DNA of 64,000 nucleotides from Methylobacterium platani (GCF_001653715.1 NZ_LWHQ01000038.1:124001-188000), one strand, 5' to 3'; counted from the stretch's first letter, positions 23,975-31,590 are shown. Notes: generated by a model from the sequence alone, not told the origin. Translations and numbers: made by a program.

Positions 23975-24420
23975 GCAAGGGCAAGCCCGGCGACTCGCCC
24001 CTCTCGGTCTACCAGGTGCCCGATCCCGTCGTCGCGGCCCGGCTCGCCCAGAGCCATGGGATGGACGCCGCGGTCGGGAGGTATTTTTGGCTGTCCCGCG
24101 CGGCGGTCGAGAAGATCGTCCAGCACGGACGCGAGATGCTTCGCGGACAGACGGGCGAGACCAGCCCGGTGGCCCGCGCACACCGGAAGACGACGCGCGA
24201 GCAGGAGGACGCCGCCGTCGCCGCCGCCATCCGCCTCGGCTCCGTCCATCGGGCGTCCCGCGAGACCGGCTACCAGCACACGTTCCTGCTCACGCTCTTC
24301 CGGGAGCGAGGCCTCCCGATCCCCCGCCTAAGCCGCGAGGAGCGCGTCAAGGCCGTCCTGGCCGGGCAGGCGCGCGCCGCAGCCGCTTCCGAAACCCCCA
24401 CCGAGAGGACTGCAGCATGA
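23971..24420 (+). CDS. Hypothetical protein with HTH-like C-terminal half (149 aa)
   Basis: The GTG start overlaps the previous TGA and the stop overlaps the next ATG (ATGA). Residues 85-115 (AAIRLGSVHRASRETGYQHT followed by FLLTLFRERGL) could be a helix-turn-helix; the region 35-60 also has helical DNA-binding character. It may be a partner regulator for the Cro-like protein. No family is recognised with confidence. Confidence 0.55.
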   Translation: MSKGKPGDSPLSVYQVPDPVVAARLAQSHGMDAAVGRYFWLSRAAVEKIVQHGREMLRGQTGETSPVARAHRKTTREQEDAAVAAAIRLGSVHRASRETGYQHTFLLTLFRERGLPIPRLSREERVKAVLAGQARAAAASETPTERTAA

Positions 24421-24953
24421 TCGACATCGCTCAGAAGGCCGTAGCCGCCCTTGCGGGGGAAGTCGCCGCTTCCGGCGGGCGCCCGGCCATGCAGGTCGCC
24501 CGCGGCATGCTGGCCCGCCTCGACCGGGACGGCATCGCCGTCGTCGACGCCAGCCAGGCGCGCGCCGTGCAGGCCCTGATCGCGCTCGACGCCCTCCTCC
24601 ACCTCCGGGGCGCCGCCGGCGACGAGGACCTCGTGCGGGAATGGGCGCAGCAACTCGGCATGGACGACCCGTCCACCCTGACGGCCGCGCTCGTCGCGGT
24701 CCGCGACGTCCTCGACGGGCCGCAGGCGCCGATCTTCGACGCGGCCGCGCTCCGGGACGCGTACCGGCACGGCTACGACCGCGGCCGCTACAGCGCCGGC
24801 GGCGACCTGGCCGCGTACGATCACGAGGGCGCCGAGTTCGGCTTCTGCATGGCCGCAGACCTGGCCCCGTATCTCGGCGAGACGGCGGCTTCCGAGGCCT
24901 ACGACCGGCTCCACGCCGGCCAGAGCACGCCGGCGCCTGCCGCCGCGGCCTGA
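24417..24953 (+). CDS. Hypothetical helical protein (178 aa)
   Basis: Coupled by ATGA to the previous gene. The sequence is mostly alpha-helical, with a run of hydrophobic and acidic residues and a conserved-looking DAYRHGYDRGRYSAGGDL segment near 120-140. There is no signal peptide, membrane segment or enzyme motif. It is the last of three coupled genes from 23756. Unknown function. Confidence 0.6.
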   Translation: MIDIAQKAVAALAGEVAASGGRPAMQVARGMLARLDRDGIAVVDASQARAVQALIALDALLHLRGAAGDEDLVREWAQQLGMDDPSTLTAALVAVRDVLDGPQAPIFDAAALRDAYRHGYDRGRYSAGGDLAAYDHEGAEFGFCMAADLAPYLGETAASEAYDRLHAGQSTPAPAAAA

Positions 24954-24959
24954 CGGCTT

Positions 24960-24985
24960 CGTCGCGCGCCAAGCGGCAGTGGCGC
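24960..24985 (+). repeat. Leader repeat, copy 1
   Basis: The 26 bases starting CGTCGCGCGCCA recur at 26095-26120 with a single A/G change. Each copy lies directly after a stop codon and 48 or 46 bases before a GTG start whose products share their N-termini. Confidence 0.6.
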
Positions 24986-25032
24986 CCCACCACCATCCCC
25001 CAGCAACCCCGGTTTCCCCAAGGAGCGCCACC

Positions 25033-26085
25033 GTGCGCCAGCACCCCCAGACAATCCCGGCTGTCACGATTGCCCTCGACCGGGACGCTGAACTGCATTC
25101 GGACAAGCCACCCGTTGAGCGCGCTGTCGAGGTCATCGAATGCCTCGCAGGACGCGGCTTCGAGATCGTTCCGAAGACGAAGCCCGTCGATTGCCCGGCA
25201 GCCTTCGACCAGGTTCGTCTCGCCCTCGCTGCATCCCACCATCGTGGGGTCAACGGCCTGCCCTACAACTTCGATACGGACGCCCGCGCCCTGATGGGCG
25301 ATCTCGCTGTGGCCGGGATCGGCGTGTTCCCCATCGAGTTCTACGCGCCGCCCGGTCGCAAGGGCCGCGCCGAGGATCGGGTCGAGTTCGCCCGCCGCAC
25401 CGGCAACTGGTCCGCCGTCTCGGACCGGGACTATATGGATTGGGTGCGGTCGCTCGTGCCGGCCGGCTTCGTCTTCCGGACCGTCGCGGAGCTGACGACC
25501 GAGAACGAGAAGGCCTTCCTTGCCGCCGTCGAGGCCCTCGACCGCGATAAGGGCGTTCCGACCGGCCGCGTGCTCGAAGTGGTCTACGCCAAGCCTGACG
25601 GCACCACCGAGACCATCCGGCATGCCGAGGTCGTGCGGACAGACGCGGTCTCCTACGACCCCCCGCCGGTTTTCGGCGAGACGGTCGCCAAGTCGACGGT
25701 GCTGCGCGCAACGGAGACCGTGGCGCTGCAGCCGGGCAACGTGTTCGAGATCCCGCCCGGCACGGAGATCCGGTCCGCCGACACCGCGGCGCCGGAGCCC
25801 GAGCGGGACGACTGGGGCCTGCGCTGCCAGGCCGCCAACGAACTCGCGGCTCGCCGCGGTTGCTGCGTCGACATCTCCCATCTCGACGACGCGCGCCATC
25901 CGCTGTCGGACGGGGACATCGGCGATCCGCAGTACGTCGTCGTGACGGAGCGGGCGACCGGGCGCCTCGTCGGCTTAGTGGAGGCCTGGCAGGATGAGGA
26001 CGGCGATCCTCTCGTGCCGCGCACTTGGCTCGAAATCGTCCTGTCCGCCTGGGACGCAGCGCGCGATCCGCAGCGGGCCGCCTGA
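25033..26085 (+). CDS. Hypothetical protein (350 aa), paralogous N-terminus with next gene
   Basis: The GTG at 25033 follows AAGGAG. The first 50 residues (VRQHPQTIPAV, ALDRD, VERAVEVIE, GFEIVPK) match those of the 26166 gene, after which the proteins diverge. The middle has a tryptophan/tyrosine-containing mixed fold; the C-terminal 90 residues include YVVVTERATGRLVGLVEAW, like a small beta domain. No catalytic motif is evident. The leader repeat before both genes points to a local duplication with replaced C-terminal cargo. Confidence 0.65.
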   Translation: MRQHPQTIPAVTIALDRDAELHSDKPPVERAVEVIECLAGRGFEIVPKTKPVDCPAAFDQVRLALAASHHRGVNGLPYNFDTDARALMGDLAVAGIGVFPIEFYAPPGRKGRAEDRVEFARRTGNWSAVSDRDYMDWVRSLVPAGFVFRTVAELTTENEKAFLAAVEALDRDKGVPTGRVLEVVYAKPDGTTETIRHAEVVRTDAVSYDPPPVFGETVAKSTVLRATETVALQPGNVFEIPPGTEIRSADTAAPEPERDDWGLRCQAANELAARRGCCVDISHLDDARHPLSDGDIGDPQYVVVTERATGRLVGLVEAWQDEDGDPLVPRTWLEIVLSAWDAARDPQRAA

Positions 26086-26094
26086 GCCCCGCTC

Positions 26095-26120
26095 CGTCGC
26101 GCGCCAGGCGGCAGTGGCGC
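26095..26120 (+). repeat. Leader repeat, copy 2
   Basis: Second copy of the repeat at 24960-24985 (one mismatch in 26), placed between the 25033 and 26166 genes. Confidence 0.6.
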
Positions 26121-26165
26121 ACTCCCGATTCCTCCCCCTCCACCCCGGTTTCTCAGGAGCGCTGC

Positions 26166-26912
26166 GTGCGCCAGCAACACCACCAGGCCATTCCCGCCGT
26201 TATCGACGCCCTCGACCGCGACGAAATCCGCCTCAGGCAGGGCGGTAAGGTCGACCGTGCAATCGGCGTCATTGAAGCCCTTGGCGAGGCCGGCTTCGAG
26301 ATCGTGCGGAAGCCGCAGCCCGCCCCGGCCGTCATCATGATGCAAGTCAGGCACGCGGACGGTAGCGTCAGCGGGCAGTTTTCCGTGCCCATGGAGACCG
26401 AGACGGAGAAGGCCGCCCGATGGGCCTCGGTGCTGATCGCGCAGGTCCTGGAGGACGGTACCGCCCGCCAGGCCGAGGCCGGCGTCGACGTGGCCGCGAC
26501 GGAGGCCCTGCTGCGGCTCCGGCGCGGCCGCGACCGGGTGGCGTTCGAGGACGTCGACCGGAACCCGCCCTTGGGAGCATGCCATGCGTCCGACCTGTTC
26601 GCAGGCTGGGCCAAGTCGCTCGGCGATAAGGTCGAGTGGTGCGAGGCGCGGTTACTTCCAAGGCGGCTGGTGCTGACGGCCGTCCTCCATCGCGAGCCTA
26701 GCCAGGAGCAACGCGCGGACCTCGACTGGCGGCTGAAGTTCCTCGGGCAGATGGGTGGTGTCGTCGGCACCAGCGTCAATGCCAGCGTGAACCTCGGGAC
26801 CGGGGCCGCGCAGGTGGAGGTCGAGGTTCGCTTCGCCCACTACATCACGACCGTCGGCTGCGAGTACACGCCGGGGGACCTGCCGGCGCGTCCCGCCAGG
26901 AAGGCCGCCTGA
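26166..26912 (+). CDS. Hypothetical protein (248 aa), paralogous N-terminus with previous gene
   Basis: The GTG at 26166 follows CAGGAG. Residues 1-50 (VRQQHHQAIPAVIDALDRDE, VDRAIGVIEALGEAGFEIVRK) are a clear relative of the previous gene's N-terminus. The C-terminal part has a beta-rich VGTSVNASVNLGTGAAQVEVEVRF stretch (written here in full as a short motif only to show its alternating pattern, residues about 197-220). The stop overlaps the next ATG (TGATG). Function unknown. Confidence 0.65.
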   Translation: MRQQHHQAIPAVIDALDRDEIRLRQGGKVDRAIGVIEALGEAGFEIVRKPQPAPAVIMMQVRHADGSVSGQFSVPMETETEKAARWASVLIAQVLEDGTARQAEAGVDVAATEALLRLRRGRDRVAFEDVDRNPPLGACHASDLFAGWAKSLGDKVEWCEARLLPRRLVLTAVLHREPSQEQRADLDWRLKFLGQMGGVVGTSVNASVNLGTGAAQVEVEVRFAHYITTVGCEYTPGDLPARPARKAA

Positions 26913-27155
26913 TGCGCGCCGCTCTCGCCCTCATCGCAGGAGGCCCCGAGCGGGTCTCCATCAGCGCGGCCGCCATCGTCGCCATCGTCTTCGTCCTGGC
27001 CGGGCACGGCTAGGACCTCGCCGGCGTGGCATGCCAGCCTGTTCGCCTCCGGATTCGTCTTCGTCTGGGCCGTCCTCGCCATCGTAGGGAATGCCGCCGG
27101 CGTCGCCGACGGCGAGGCGAACGCCCCCGCGCCGAAGGAGGCCGATCATGGGTAG
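26912..27155 (+). CDS. Two-helix small membrane protein split by an apparent +1 frameshift
   Basis: The ATG at 26912 overlaps the previous stop and opens 33 codons with one membrane helix (SISAAAIVAIVFVLAG), ending at TAG 27011-27013. Directly after, the +1 frame from 27012 to 27155 is open, has no start codon of its own, keeps very high G/C at third positions, and encodes a second membrane helix (LFASGFVFVWAVLAIVG) with a charged tail. Joined, they give an 80-residue holin-like hairpin. Either the stop is bypassed by +1 shifting at GGC-TAG-G, or the gene carries a recent single-base deletion or insertion. Confidence 0.5.
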
Positions 27156-27429
27156 CCTTTGGGGCGACGACCACGATCCGGGCGAGGCCCCAGACGTCCG
27201 CACGCTCTACGCCGGGACCCAGGTCGCCCGTCACGCGCACACCTGCGACGGCTGCCCCATGAACCGGAGCATCCCGGCGGGTGCGCGCTACGGAAAGAGC
27301 GTGTGCCTCGTCGATGGCGAGGTCAACGTGCAGCGGATGTGCCTCGGCGGAACGTGCTGGGACGAGCACGAAGCCGAGGCATCCCGCCCTCCGGCGCCGA
27401 CCTGGGGTCCCAACGAAATCCCCTTCTGA
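27148..27429 (+). CDS. Hypothetical cysteine-containing protein (93 aa)
   Basis: The ATG at 27148 has a strong GGAGG upstream. The protein has HTCDGCPMN and MCLGGTCWDEH, i.e. two Cys pairs that could form a zinc-binding site, and a GARYGKSVCLVDGEVNVQRM beta region. This pattern (CxxC, then RYxKxVxxxDG) is common among small phage proteins of unknown role. It overlaps the end of the preceding membrane frame by 8 bases. Confidence 0.65.
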   Translation: MGSLWGDDHDPGEAPDVRTLYAGTQVARHAHTCDGCPMNRSIPAGARYGKSVCLVDGEVNVQRMCLGGTCWDEHEAEASRPPAPTWGPNEIPF

Positions 27430-27577
27430 TAATCCGTTACATAGTATTGATCGCGCGTTACACTCGATGAATGCGCGATTTCTACTGAAGAATGCTTGCA
27501 CTGCGCCATGACCGATGGCATATTCCGGTCATGGGCAGGCAAAGCCTCCCATCACACCGACCGCAGGAGCATCCTCG

Positions 27578-27991
27578 ATGAGCGACTACACCCAGATCAG
27601 CCCCGCAGCCGTCACCGCCGCCTTCGAGTGCGCCAAGGGAAGCTACCAGCGCGCCGTTCTCAACGGCTACGAGGCCTGGTCCGGCTCGACGCTGACCGGC
27701 CGCGCCGCCCGCTACGGCGGTAAGTACAGGACGAGCCGCGAGGAGCTCCTCGCTCGCCTCGAAGCCCATCCCGAGCTCGCCGTCGAGGAGCGCCACGCCC
27801 GCCGCCGGACCGTGGCCATCGTCACCCGCCAGGAGGCCGCGGCCGCCGGCGGCGCCTACGCCTTCATCGAGGCCGAGGCGGAGCGCCAGCGCATCGAGCA
27901 GGAGCGCGCCGATGACGAGGCCCAGCGGCTCGCCTTCCTCCAGCGTCTGGAGGATCACCGCCGCGACATGCTCGCCCTCGCCGAGATTTGA
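27578..27991 (+). CDS. Hypothetical protein (137 aa)
   Basis: The ATG follows CAGGAG in a 13-base leader (27563-27575) that is repeated before the 28115 gene. Residues 1-60 are mixed, with YRTSREELLARLEAHPEL; residues 75-135 are a long charged helix likely to form a coiled coil. No membrane segment or catalytic motif. It is followed by a GC hairpin (28002-28021). Unknown function. Confidence 0.65.
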   Translation: MSDYTQISPAAVTAAFECAKGSYQRAVLNGYEAWSGSTLTGRAARYGGKYRTSREELLARLEAHPELAVEERHARRRTVAIVTRQEAAAAGGAYAFIEAEAERQRIEQERADDEAQRLAFLQRLEDHRRDMLALAEI

Positions 27992-28001
27992 CACCAACAC
28001 C

Positions 28002-28021
28002 GCCGGGGCATCAGCCCCGGC
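28002..28021 (+). terminator. 8-bp GC hairpin after the 27578 gene
   Basis: GCCGGGGC (28002-28009) pairs with GCCCCGGC (28014-28021) around ATCA, 10 bases after the stop codon. No T-run follows, so termination strength is uncertain. Confidence 0.45.
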
Positions 28022-28114
28022 CTCTCGCGGGTCGCCTCACGGGGGCGCCCCGCCAGGGGCCGGATTCCCACCCCTCGGGTCGGCAGAGCCGCCCGCCACC
28101 AGCAGGAGCATCCT

Positions 28115-28525
28115 ATGTCCACGAAAGTCCACGTCCTGAAGCGGGCCCTGGCCCGCCGTGAGCGCGACGAGCTCTTCGCCGCCTTCTCCCTCTCCATCGC
28201 CGGCGAGAACGCCATCGCCTACCACGCCGAGGTCGTCGACCTAGACTGGAAGCCGATCCCCGGGGCCGGCCTGGACCTCGTCATCCGCGCCGCAACTTCC
28301 GACGGCGCCTACGACGCCTGGACGCGCCACGCCGAGGACGCCGACGCGGTCGGCACGCACCGCGTGAAGCTCACTTACATCCAGCCTGCCACGGACGAGA
28401 GCCCCGCCGTCGAGATGGAGTGCCTGCGGACAATCGACCTCGACATGATCGCGCTGCTGGACGAGCTCGGCGACTTGTACGACGAGGACCTCGCCCTCGG
28501 CCTCGCAATCCCGAACGCGTTCTGA
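28115..28525 (+). CDS. Hypothetical acidic protein (136 aa)
   Basis: The ATG follows the repeated GCAGGAGCATCCT leader. The protein is acidic, with a beta-rich middle (YHAEVVDLDWKPIPGAGLDL) and a C-terminal DELGDLYDEDLALGL stretch. It could be a DNA-mimic-like or binding protein by charge, but that is speculation. It is followed 11 bases later by the next gene. Confidence 0.6.
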   Translation: MSTKVHVLKRALARRERDELFAAFSLSIAGENAIAYHAEVVDLDWKPIPGAGLDLVIRAATSDGAYDAWTRHAEDADAVGTHRVKLTYIQPATDESPAVEMECLRTIDLDMIALLDELGDLYDEDLALGLAIPNAF

Positions 28526-28536
28526 GGAGCCCCGCC

Positions 28537-28836
28537 ATGATCGTCCGCGAGATCCCCGCCCGCTACCGCACCCCGGTCGTCGAGGCCGTCCAGCACGCCC
28601 TGCGCGACGCCGTCACCGTCGAGGACGCCCGTGCCCGCGTCGCGCAGTTCGACCTGTCCACGGGCAAGAAGCGCCCGGCGTGGTACCGCGAGGAGCGCCC
28701 CGACGACTCCCACGGCGCGACGCTCGTCTCCGGCGCCGTCCTGGCCTGGGGCCGATTCGCGAGCTTCGAACCCTGGGAGCTTTTCCTGTGGCTCGACGCC
28801 GACCGGGGAACCGTTGTCTGGAGGGAGCAGCTATGA
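28537..28836 (+). CDS. Small hypothetical protein (99 aa)
   Basis: The ATG follows GAGGAG. The C-terminal half is aromatic-rich (WGRFASFEPWELFLWLDADR), suggesting a small beta fold. The stop overlaps the next start as ATGA. No family is recognised. Confidence 0.6.
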   Translation: MIVREIPARYRTPVVEAVQHALRDAVTVEDARARVAQFDLSTGKKRPAWYREERPDDSHGATLVSGAVLAWGRFASFEPWELFLWLDADRGTVVWREQL

Positions 28837-29156
28837 CGCCGCGCGATCTTGTGGCCCTCGCGGGCCGGGCACTGACGGGGACGGACGACTGGGCCAAGGC
28901 GCTGGCCCGCGAGCTCGGGCGCCACCACCCCGACGGTCCCCGGGAGACCATCGACCCCAGGTCGGTGTCCCGGTGGCGCACGGGCGCGATGGAGGTTCTG
29001 CCTTGGGCCATGGCAGCATTGCCCACGATCCTCCGCGACCACGCGACCGAGCTTGATGACGAGGCGGACCGCCTCCGAGCGCGGGCCGGCCGTCTCCTCG
29101 ATGCCGCTGCCGAGATCGAGGCCGAGCTCCCGGAGCCGCCCGGGCCGCGCCGATAG
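28833..29156 (+). CDS. HTH-like small protein (107 aa)
   Basis: Coupled to the previous gene by ATGA. Residues 10-55 (GRALTGTDDWAKALARELGR, then VSRWRTGAMEVL) resemble a Cro/transcriptional-regulator helix-turn-helix in which VSRWRTG is the recognition turn; a charged coiled tail follows. The IS element is inserted just downstream of its stop. Confidence 0.6.
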   Translation: MTPRDLVALAGRALTGTDDWAKALARELGRHHPDGPRETIDPRSVSRWRTGAMEVLPWAMAALPTILRDHATELDDEADRLRARAGRLLDAAAEIEAELPEPPGPRR

Positions 29157-29177
29157 CCAGATAGCCGAAGGGCCCCC

Positions 29178-29381
29178 GGGATTGTCTGTTGGTTCGGTTG
29201 TAAGGTGATCCTGTTACGCCTCGGCGGGATGCCCGGTCCGGATGGCCATCCGGACCGGGCGCGGATCGGCGAGCGTCCCGGGATGGGGCTCGCGCCCGTC
29301 GTCATCTGGCTCGCCGGTTCGCGTTCCTCGCCACGCTTGATGAGTTGCCAGGGCCTCTCCTCGACGCCCGCAGACAATCCC
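29178..29381 (+). ncRNA. Candidate bridge/seek RNA region of the IS110-family element
   Basis: The gene-free left part is closed by a perfect 11-bp inverted repeat, GGGATTGTCTG (29178-29188) with CAGACAATCCC (29371-29381). Inside it is a 30-base perfect palindrome (29231-29260, arm GCCCGGTCCGGATGG). IS110 transposases work with a structured non-coding RNA from the element's non-coding end that pairs with donor and target; this is the only place in the element with room for it. RNA boundaries and guide loops are not resolved by eye. Confidence 0.5.
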
Positions 29382-29404
29382 AAGCGGCTTCAGGATAGAC
29401 CCGG

Positions 29405-30385
29405 ATGACCCAACCCGCCACTGCACCCACCCGCTTCCTCGGCGCCGACGTCGGCAAAGCCGAGATCGTCGTCCATGACACGCGCGGCAACGCCCGCCAC
29501 ACCATCCCCAACAAACCCAAGGATCTCGCCGCCTTCGCCGCCAAGGCCGACCTCGACGCCACCTGCCTCGTCGTCTGCGAGGCCACCGGCGGCTACGAGG
29601 ATGCCCTCCTGGCCGCCCTCCTGGCCGCCGAGTGCCCCGCCCACCGCGCCGACGCCCGCAAGGTCAAGGCGTTCATCCGCTCCTACGGCACCCTGGCCAA
29701 GACCGACGCCCTCGACGCCAAGGCCCTGGCGGCCTACGGCCAGGAGCGCCACGCTTCCCTGGCGCGCTGGCAAGCCCCTGATCCGGCACGGGAAAAGCTC
29801 CAGACCCTGGTGCTCACCCGCGCCGACTTCGTGGCCACACGCACCGCCTACCGCAATCGTCTGGCCGCCCCGGGATCCACCCTCGTCCACGCCCAACTGG
29901 AAACCCTCATCACCGCCCTCTCCGAGCAGATCGAGGCTCTCGACGAGGCGATGGCCAAGACGCTGAGCGAGGCCGCCGCGCTCAAGAGGGCCCAAAAGGC
30001 GCTGACCTCGATCAAGGGCATCGGCGACACCACCGCCATCATCCTGCTCGCCCTGCTGCCCGAACTCGGACGCCTCGACCGGCGCCAGATCACCTCGCTG
30101 GCAGGCCTCGCTCCGCATCCCAACCAGAGCGGCACCACCGAGCGCTACCGCCGCACCAAGGGCGGACGGCCCGAGGTCAAACAGGCCCTCTTCCTCCCGG
30201 CCCAGACCGCCGCCCGCTTCAATCCCGTCCTCAAGGAGGCCTACCAGCGCCTCCTCAAGGCCGGGAAAAAGCCCATCGTGGCCATCGTCGCCATCATGCG
30301 ACGCCTCCTCGTTATCGCCAACGCTCGCCTGCGCGACGCCTACGCCGAAGAGGCAAAAATGGCTCTCGCCGCTGTCGCGAACTGA
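29405..30385 (+). CDS. IS110-family DEDD transposase/recombinase (326 aa)
   Basis: The N-terminal RuvC-like DEDD domain has GADVGK (Asp15), VVCEATGGY (Glu59) and TDALDAKALA (Asp101, Asp104). The C-terminal transposase_20 part has SIKGIGDTTA and the serine-containing ITSLAGLAPHPNQSG, followed by RTKGGRPEVKQALF. Length and both domains are intact, so the element could be active. The ATG lies 24 bases after the inner inverted repeat. It acts with a guide RNA to recombine donor and target DNA. Confidence 0.93.
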   Translation: MTQPATAPTRFLGADVGKAEIVVHDTRGNARHTIPNKPKDLAAFAAKADLDATCLVVCEATGGYEDALLAALLAAECPAHRADARKVKAFIRSYGTLAKTDALDAKALAAYGQERHASLARWQAPDPAREKLQTLVLTRADFVATRTAYRNRLAAPGSTLVHAQLETLITALSEQIEALDEAMAKTLSEAAALKRAQKALTSIKGIGDTTAIILLALLPELGRLDRRQITSLAGLAPHPNQSGTTERYRRTKGGRPEVKQALFLPAQTAARFNPVLKEAYQRLLKAGKKPIVAIVAIMRRLLVIANARLRDAYAEEAKMALAAVAN

Positions 30386-30408
30386 GTTGACCGGGGGCCC
30401 TTCTCGTT

Positions 30409-31011
30409 TCAGGCTTCGTCAGCCTCGCGGGCGTTGGCCCGCCAGCGCTCCTCGGGCTGATCGGGCGTCGCCTCCATGCGGGCGATGACGTCCTCGATCC
30501 TGGCCGGGGCGTAGCCCCAGACGTCGACGCCGACGTCGCACGACTGCGACGTCCCGGGGAGCGTCCCGTGCGTGTGGCCGTGGACGTGCAGGACGCCCCG
30601 GAAAGCGCCCGGCCAGGCGCGTAGCGGATAGTGGTCGCAGACGAGTCGGCGGCCCGCGGCGTGAACCGTCAACCGCTCCTGCACGGTCAGCCAGGGGAGC
30701 GACGTCACCCTGGGACGGTCGTGATTTCCGACTACGAGATGCTTTTGGCCAGGGAGCGCCGCGAAGATCTCGGCGACCCGTTCGGCGCCGTGCCCCCACT
30801 CGAAGTCGCCGAGATGGACGACGGTGTCGGTGGGGCGGACGCGCGAGACCCAGGCCTCGATGAGCAAGTTGTCCATCTCGGCGACGTCGCGGAACGGGCG
30901 CGCCGACTGGGCAATGCTCCCGGCGTGGCCGAAATGGGTGTCACCCACTAGCCAGACCAGCCCCTTCGAGGGCGTGAGGTTGCGGTGGTGCGTGAGGGGT
31001 TGGGACTTCAT
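30409..31011 (-). CDS. Calcineurin-like metallophosphoesterase (200 aa)
   Basis: All five signature motifs are present: GDTHFGH near the N-terminus, LGDFEWG, GNHD, a middle histidine in CDHYPLR and the final GHTHG. The family binds two divalent metals and hydrolyses phosphoesters; short phage/plasmid versions like this are usually of unknown substrate (nucleotide or nucleic-acid ends are common). No signal peptide, so cytoplasmic. It starts at 31011 with AGGAGG-like purines upstream. The IS element ends just beyond its stop codon. Confidence 0.85.
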   Translation of the reverse strand: MKSQPLTHHRNLTPSKGLVWLVGDTHFGHAGSIAQSARPFRDVAEMDNLLIEAWVSRVRPTDTVVHLGDFEWGHGAERVAEIFAALPGQKHLVVGNHDRPRVTSLPWLTVQERLTVHAAGRRLVCDHYPLRAWPGAFRGVLHVHGHTHGTLPGTSQSCDVGVDVWGYAPARIEDVIARMEATPDQPEERWRANAREADEA

Positions 31012-31314
31012 GAAGGGTGCCTCCTGTCAAAGGGGCTGCGCGCGCGGCGTCACGCCCCCGGGGGATGGGTCTCGGTCGGTGCGGGGCGGCGTATGCGTTT
31101 CACGGGGGACCTCGGCGGTTCGTGGGACCAGGGATCGCAGCTCACGATTCCATCGGTGAAGCGGCGTCGCGCGACATGGTTAACGGAAAGCCTGGGCGCG
31201 GGCGGCGCGTAAAGTTGCCATCCGCTGCCCGGCGGTGGATGACAACTTTACGCCCCGGGGCACGTCGCGGTCCGGAGAACGCCGGGACCCCAGGTCGGCG
31301 AACCGCGCCCGGCA
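31012..31314. promoter_or_regulatory. Gene-free stretch with a 45-bp palindromic hairpin
   Basis: This 300-base gap holds no convincing gene. Its main feature is the dyad at 31208-31252: CGTAAAGTTGCCATCC (31208-31223) pairs with GGATGACAACTTTACG (31237-31252) with one mismatch, around a 13-base loop. It lies between the 3' end of the 31315 gene and the promoter side of the phosphoesterase gene, so it may act as an operator or as a terminator for the former. Confidence 0.5.
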
Positions 31315-31557
31315 TCAGGGCGTGTACTGGTTCGGTCCCCGGCGGCCCCATGCCTTCGGCCACCGGCACGACACCAGCGCCAGCAGGACCTCCTCAAGCG
31401 TCGCCCGAGGACCGAGCCGCGTGATCAGGCGCTCGGTGTCGTAGGAGCCATGGCGCCGGGGGCACCAGGGGCACGTCAGGACGACCTTGCGGTAGGGGAA
31501 CTCGCCCAGCGTCCGCGCCACCTGCATCCCGTCCCCCGCCGTTGACCCGATCCGCAT
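31315..31557 (-). CDS. Small Cys-pair protein, conserved hypothetical type (80 aa)
   Basis: The protein has TCPWCPRRHGSYDTERLITR, in which a CxxC pair leads a basic turn, and a later VSCRWPKAWGR. This CxxC-x-GxY-xxxxLIxRxG pattern is a common small rhizobial/phage protein of unknown function, possibly a zinc knuckle. Start is the ATG at 31557; an inner ATG (Met11) is possible. It is divergent from the 31591 gene, only 33 bases apart, with TGTTCTC repeated at 31557-31563 and 31568-31574. Confidence 0.65.
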   Translation of the reverse strand: MRIGSTAGDGMQVARTLGEFPYRKVVLTCPWCPRRHGSYDTERLITRLGPRATLEEVLLALVSCRWPKAWGRRGPNQYTP

Positions 31558-31590
31558 GTTCTCTATCTGTTCTCAGGACGGAGAGGGTCA

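Larger units (their letters stand above)
29167..30403 (+). mobile_element. IS110/IS1111-family insertion sequence, complete
   Basis: A perfect 13-bp inverted repeat, GAAGGGCCCCCGG (29167-29179) and CCGGGGGCCCTTC (30391-30403), brackets one intact DEDD-transposase gene. IS110-family elements move as circles and leave no clear target duplication; none is visible here. The true tips may lie a few bases outside these repeats. The 225-bp gene-free left part holds strong RNA-like structure. The right end lies 5 bases from the stop of the leftward phosphoesterase gene. Confidence 0.85.
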
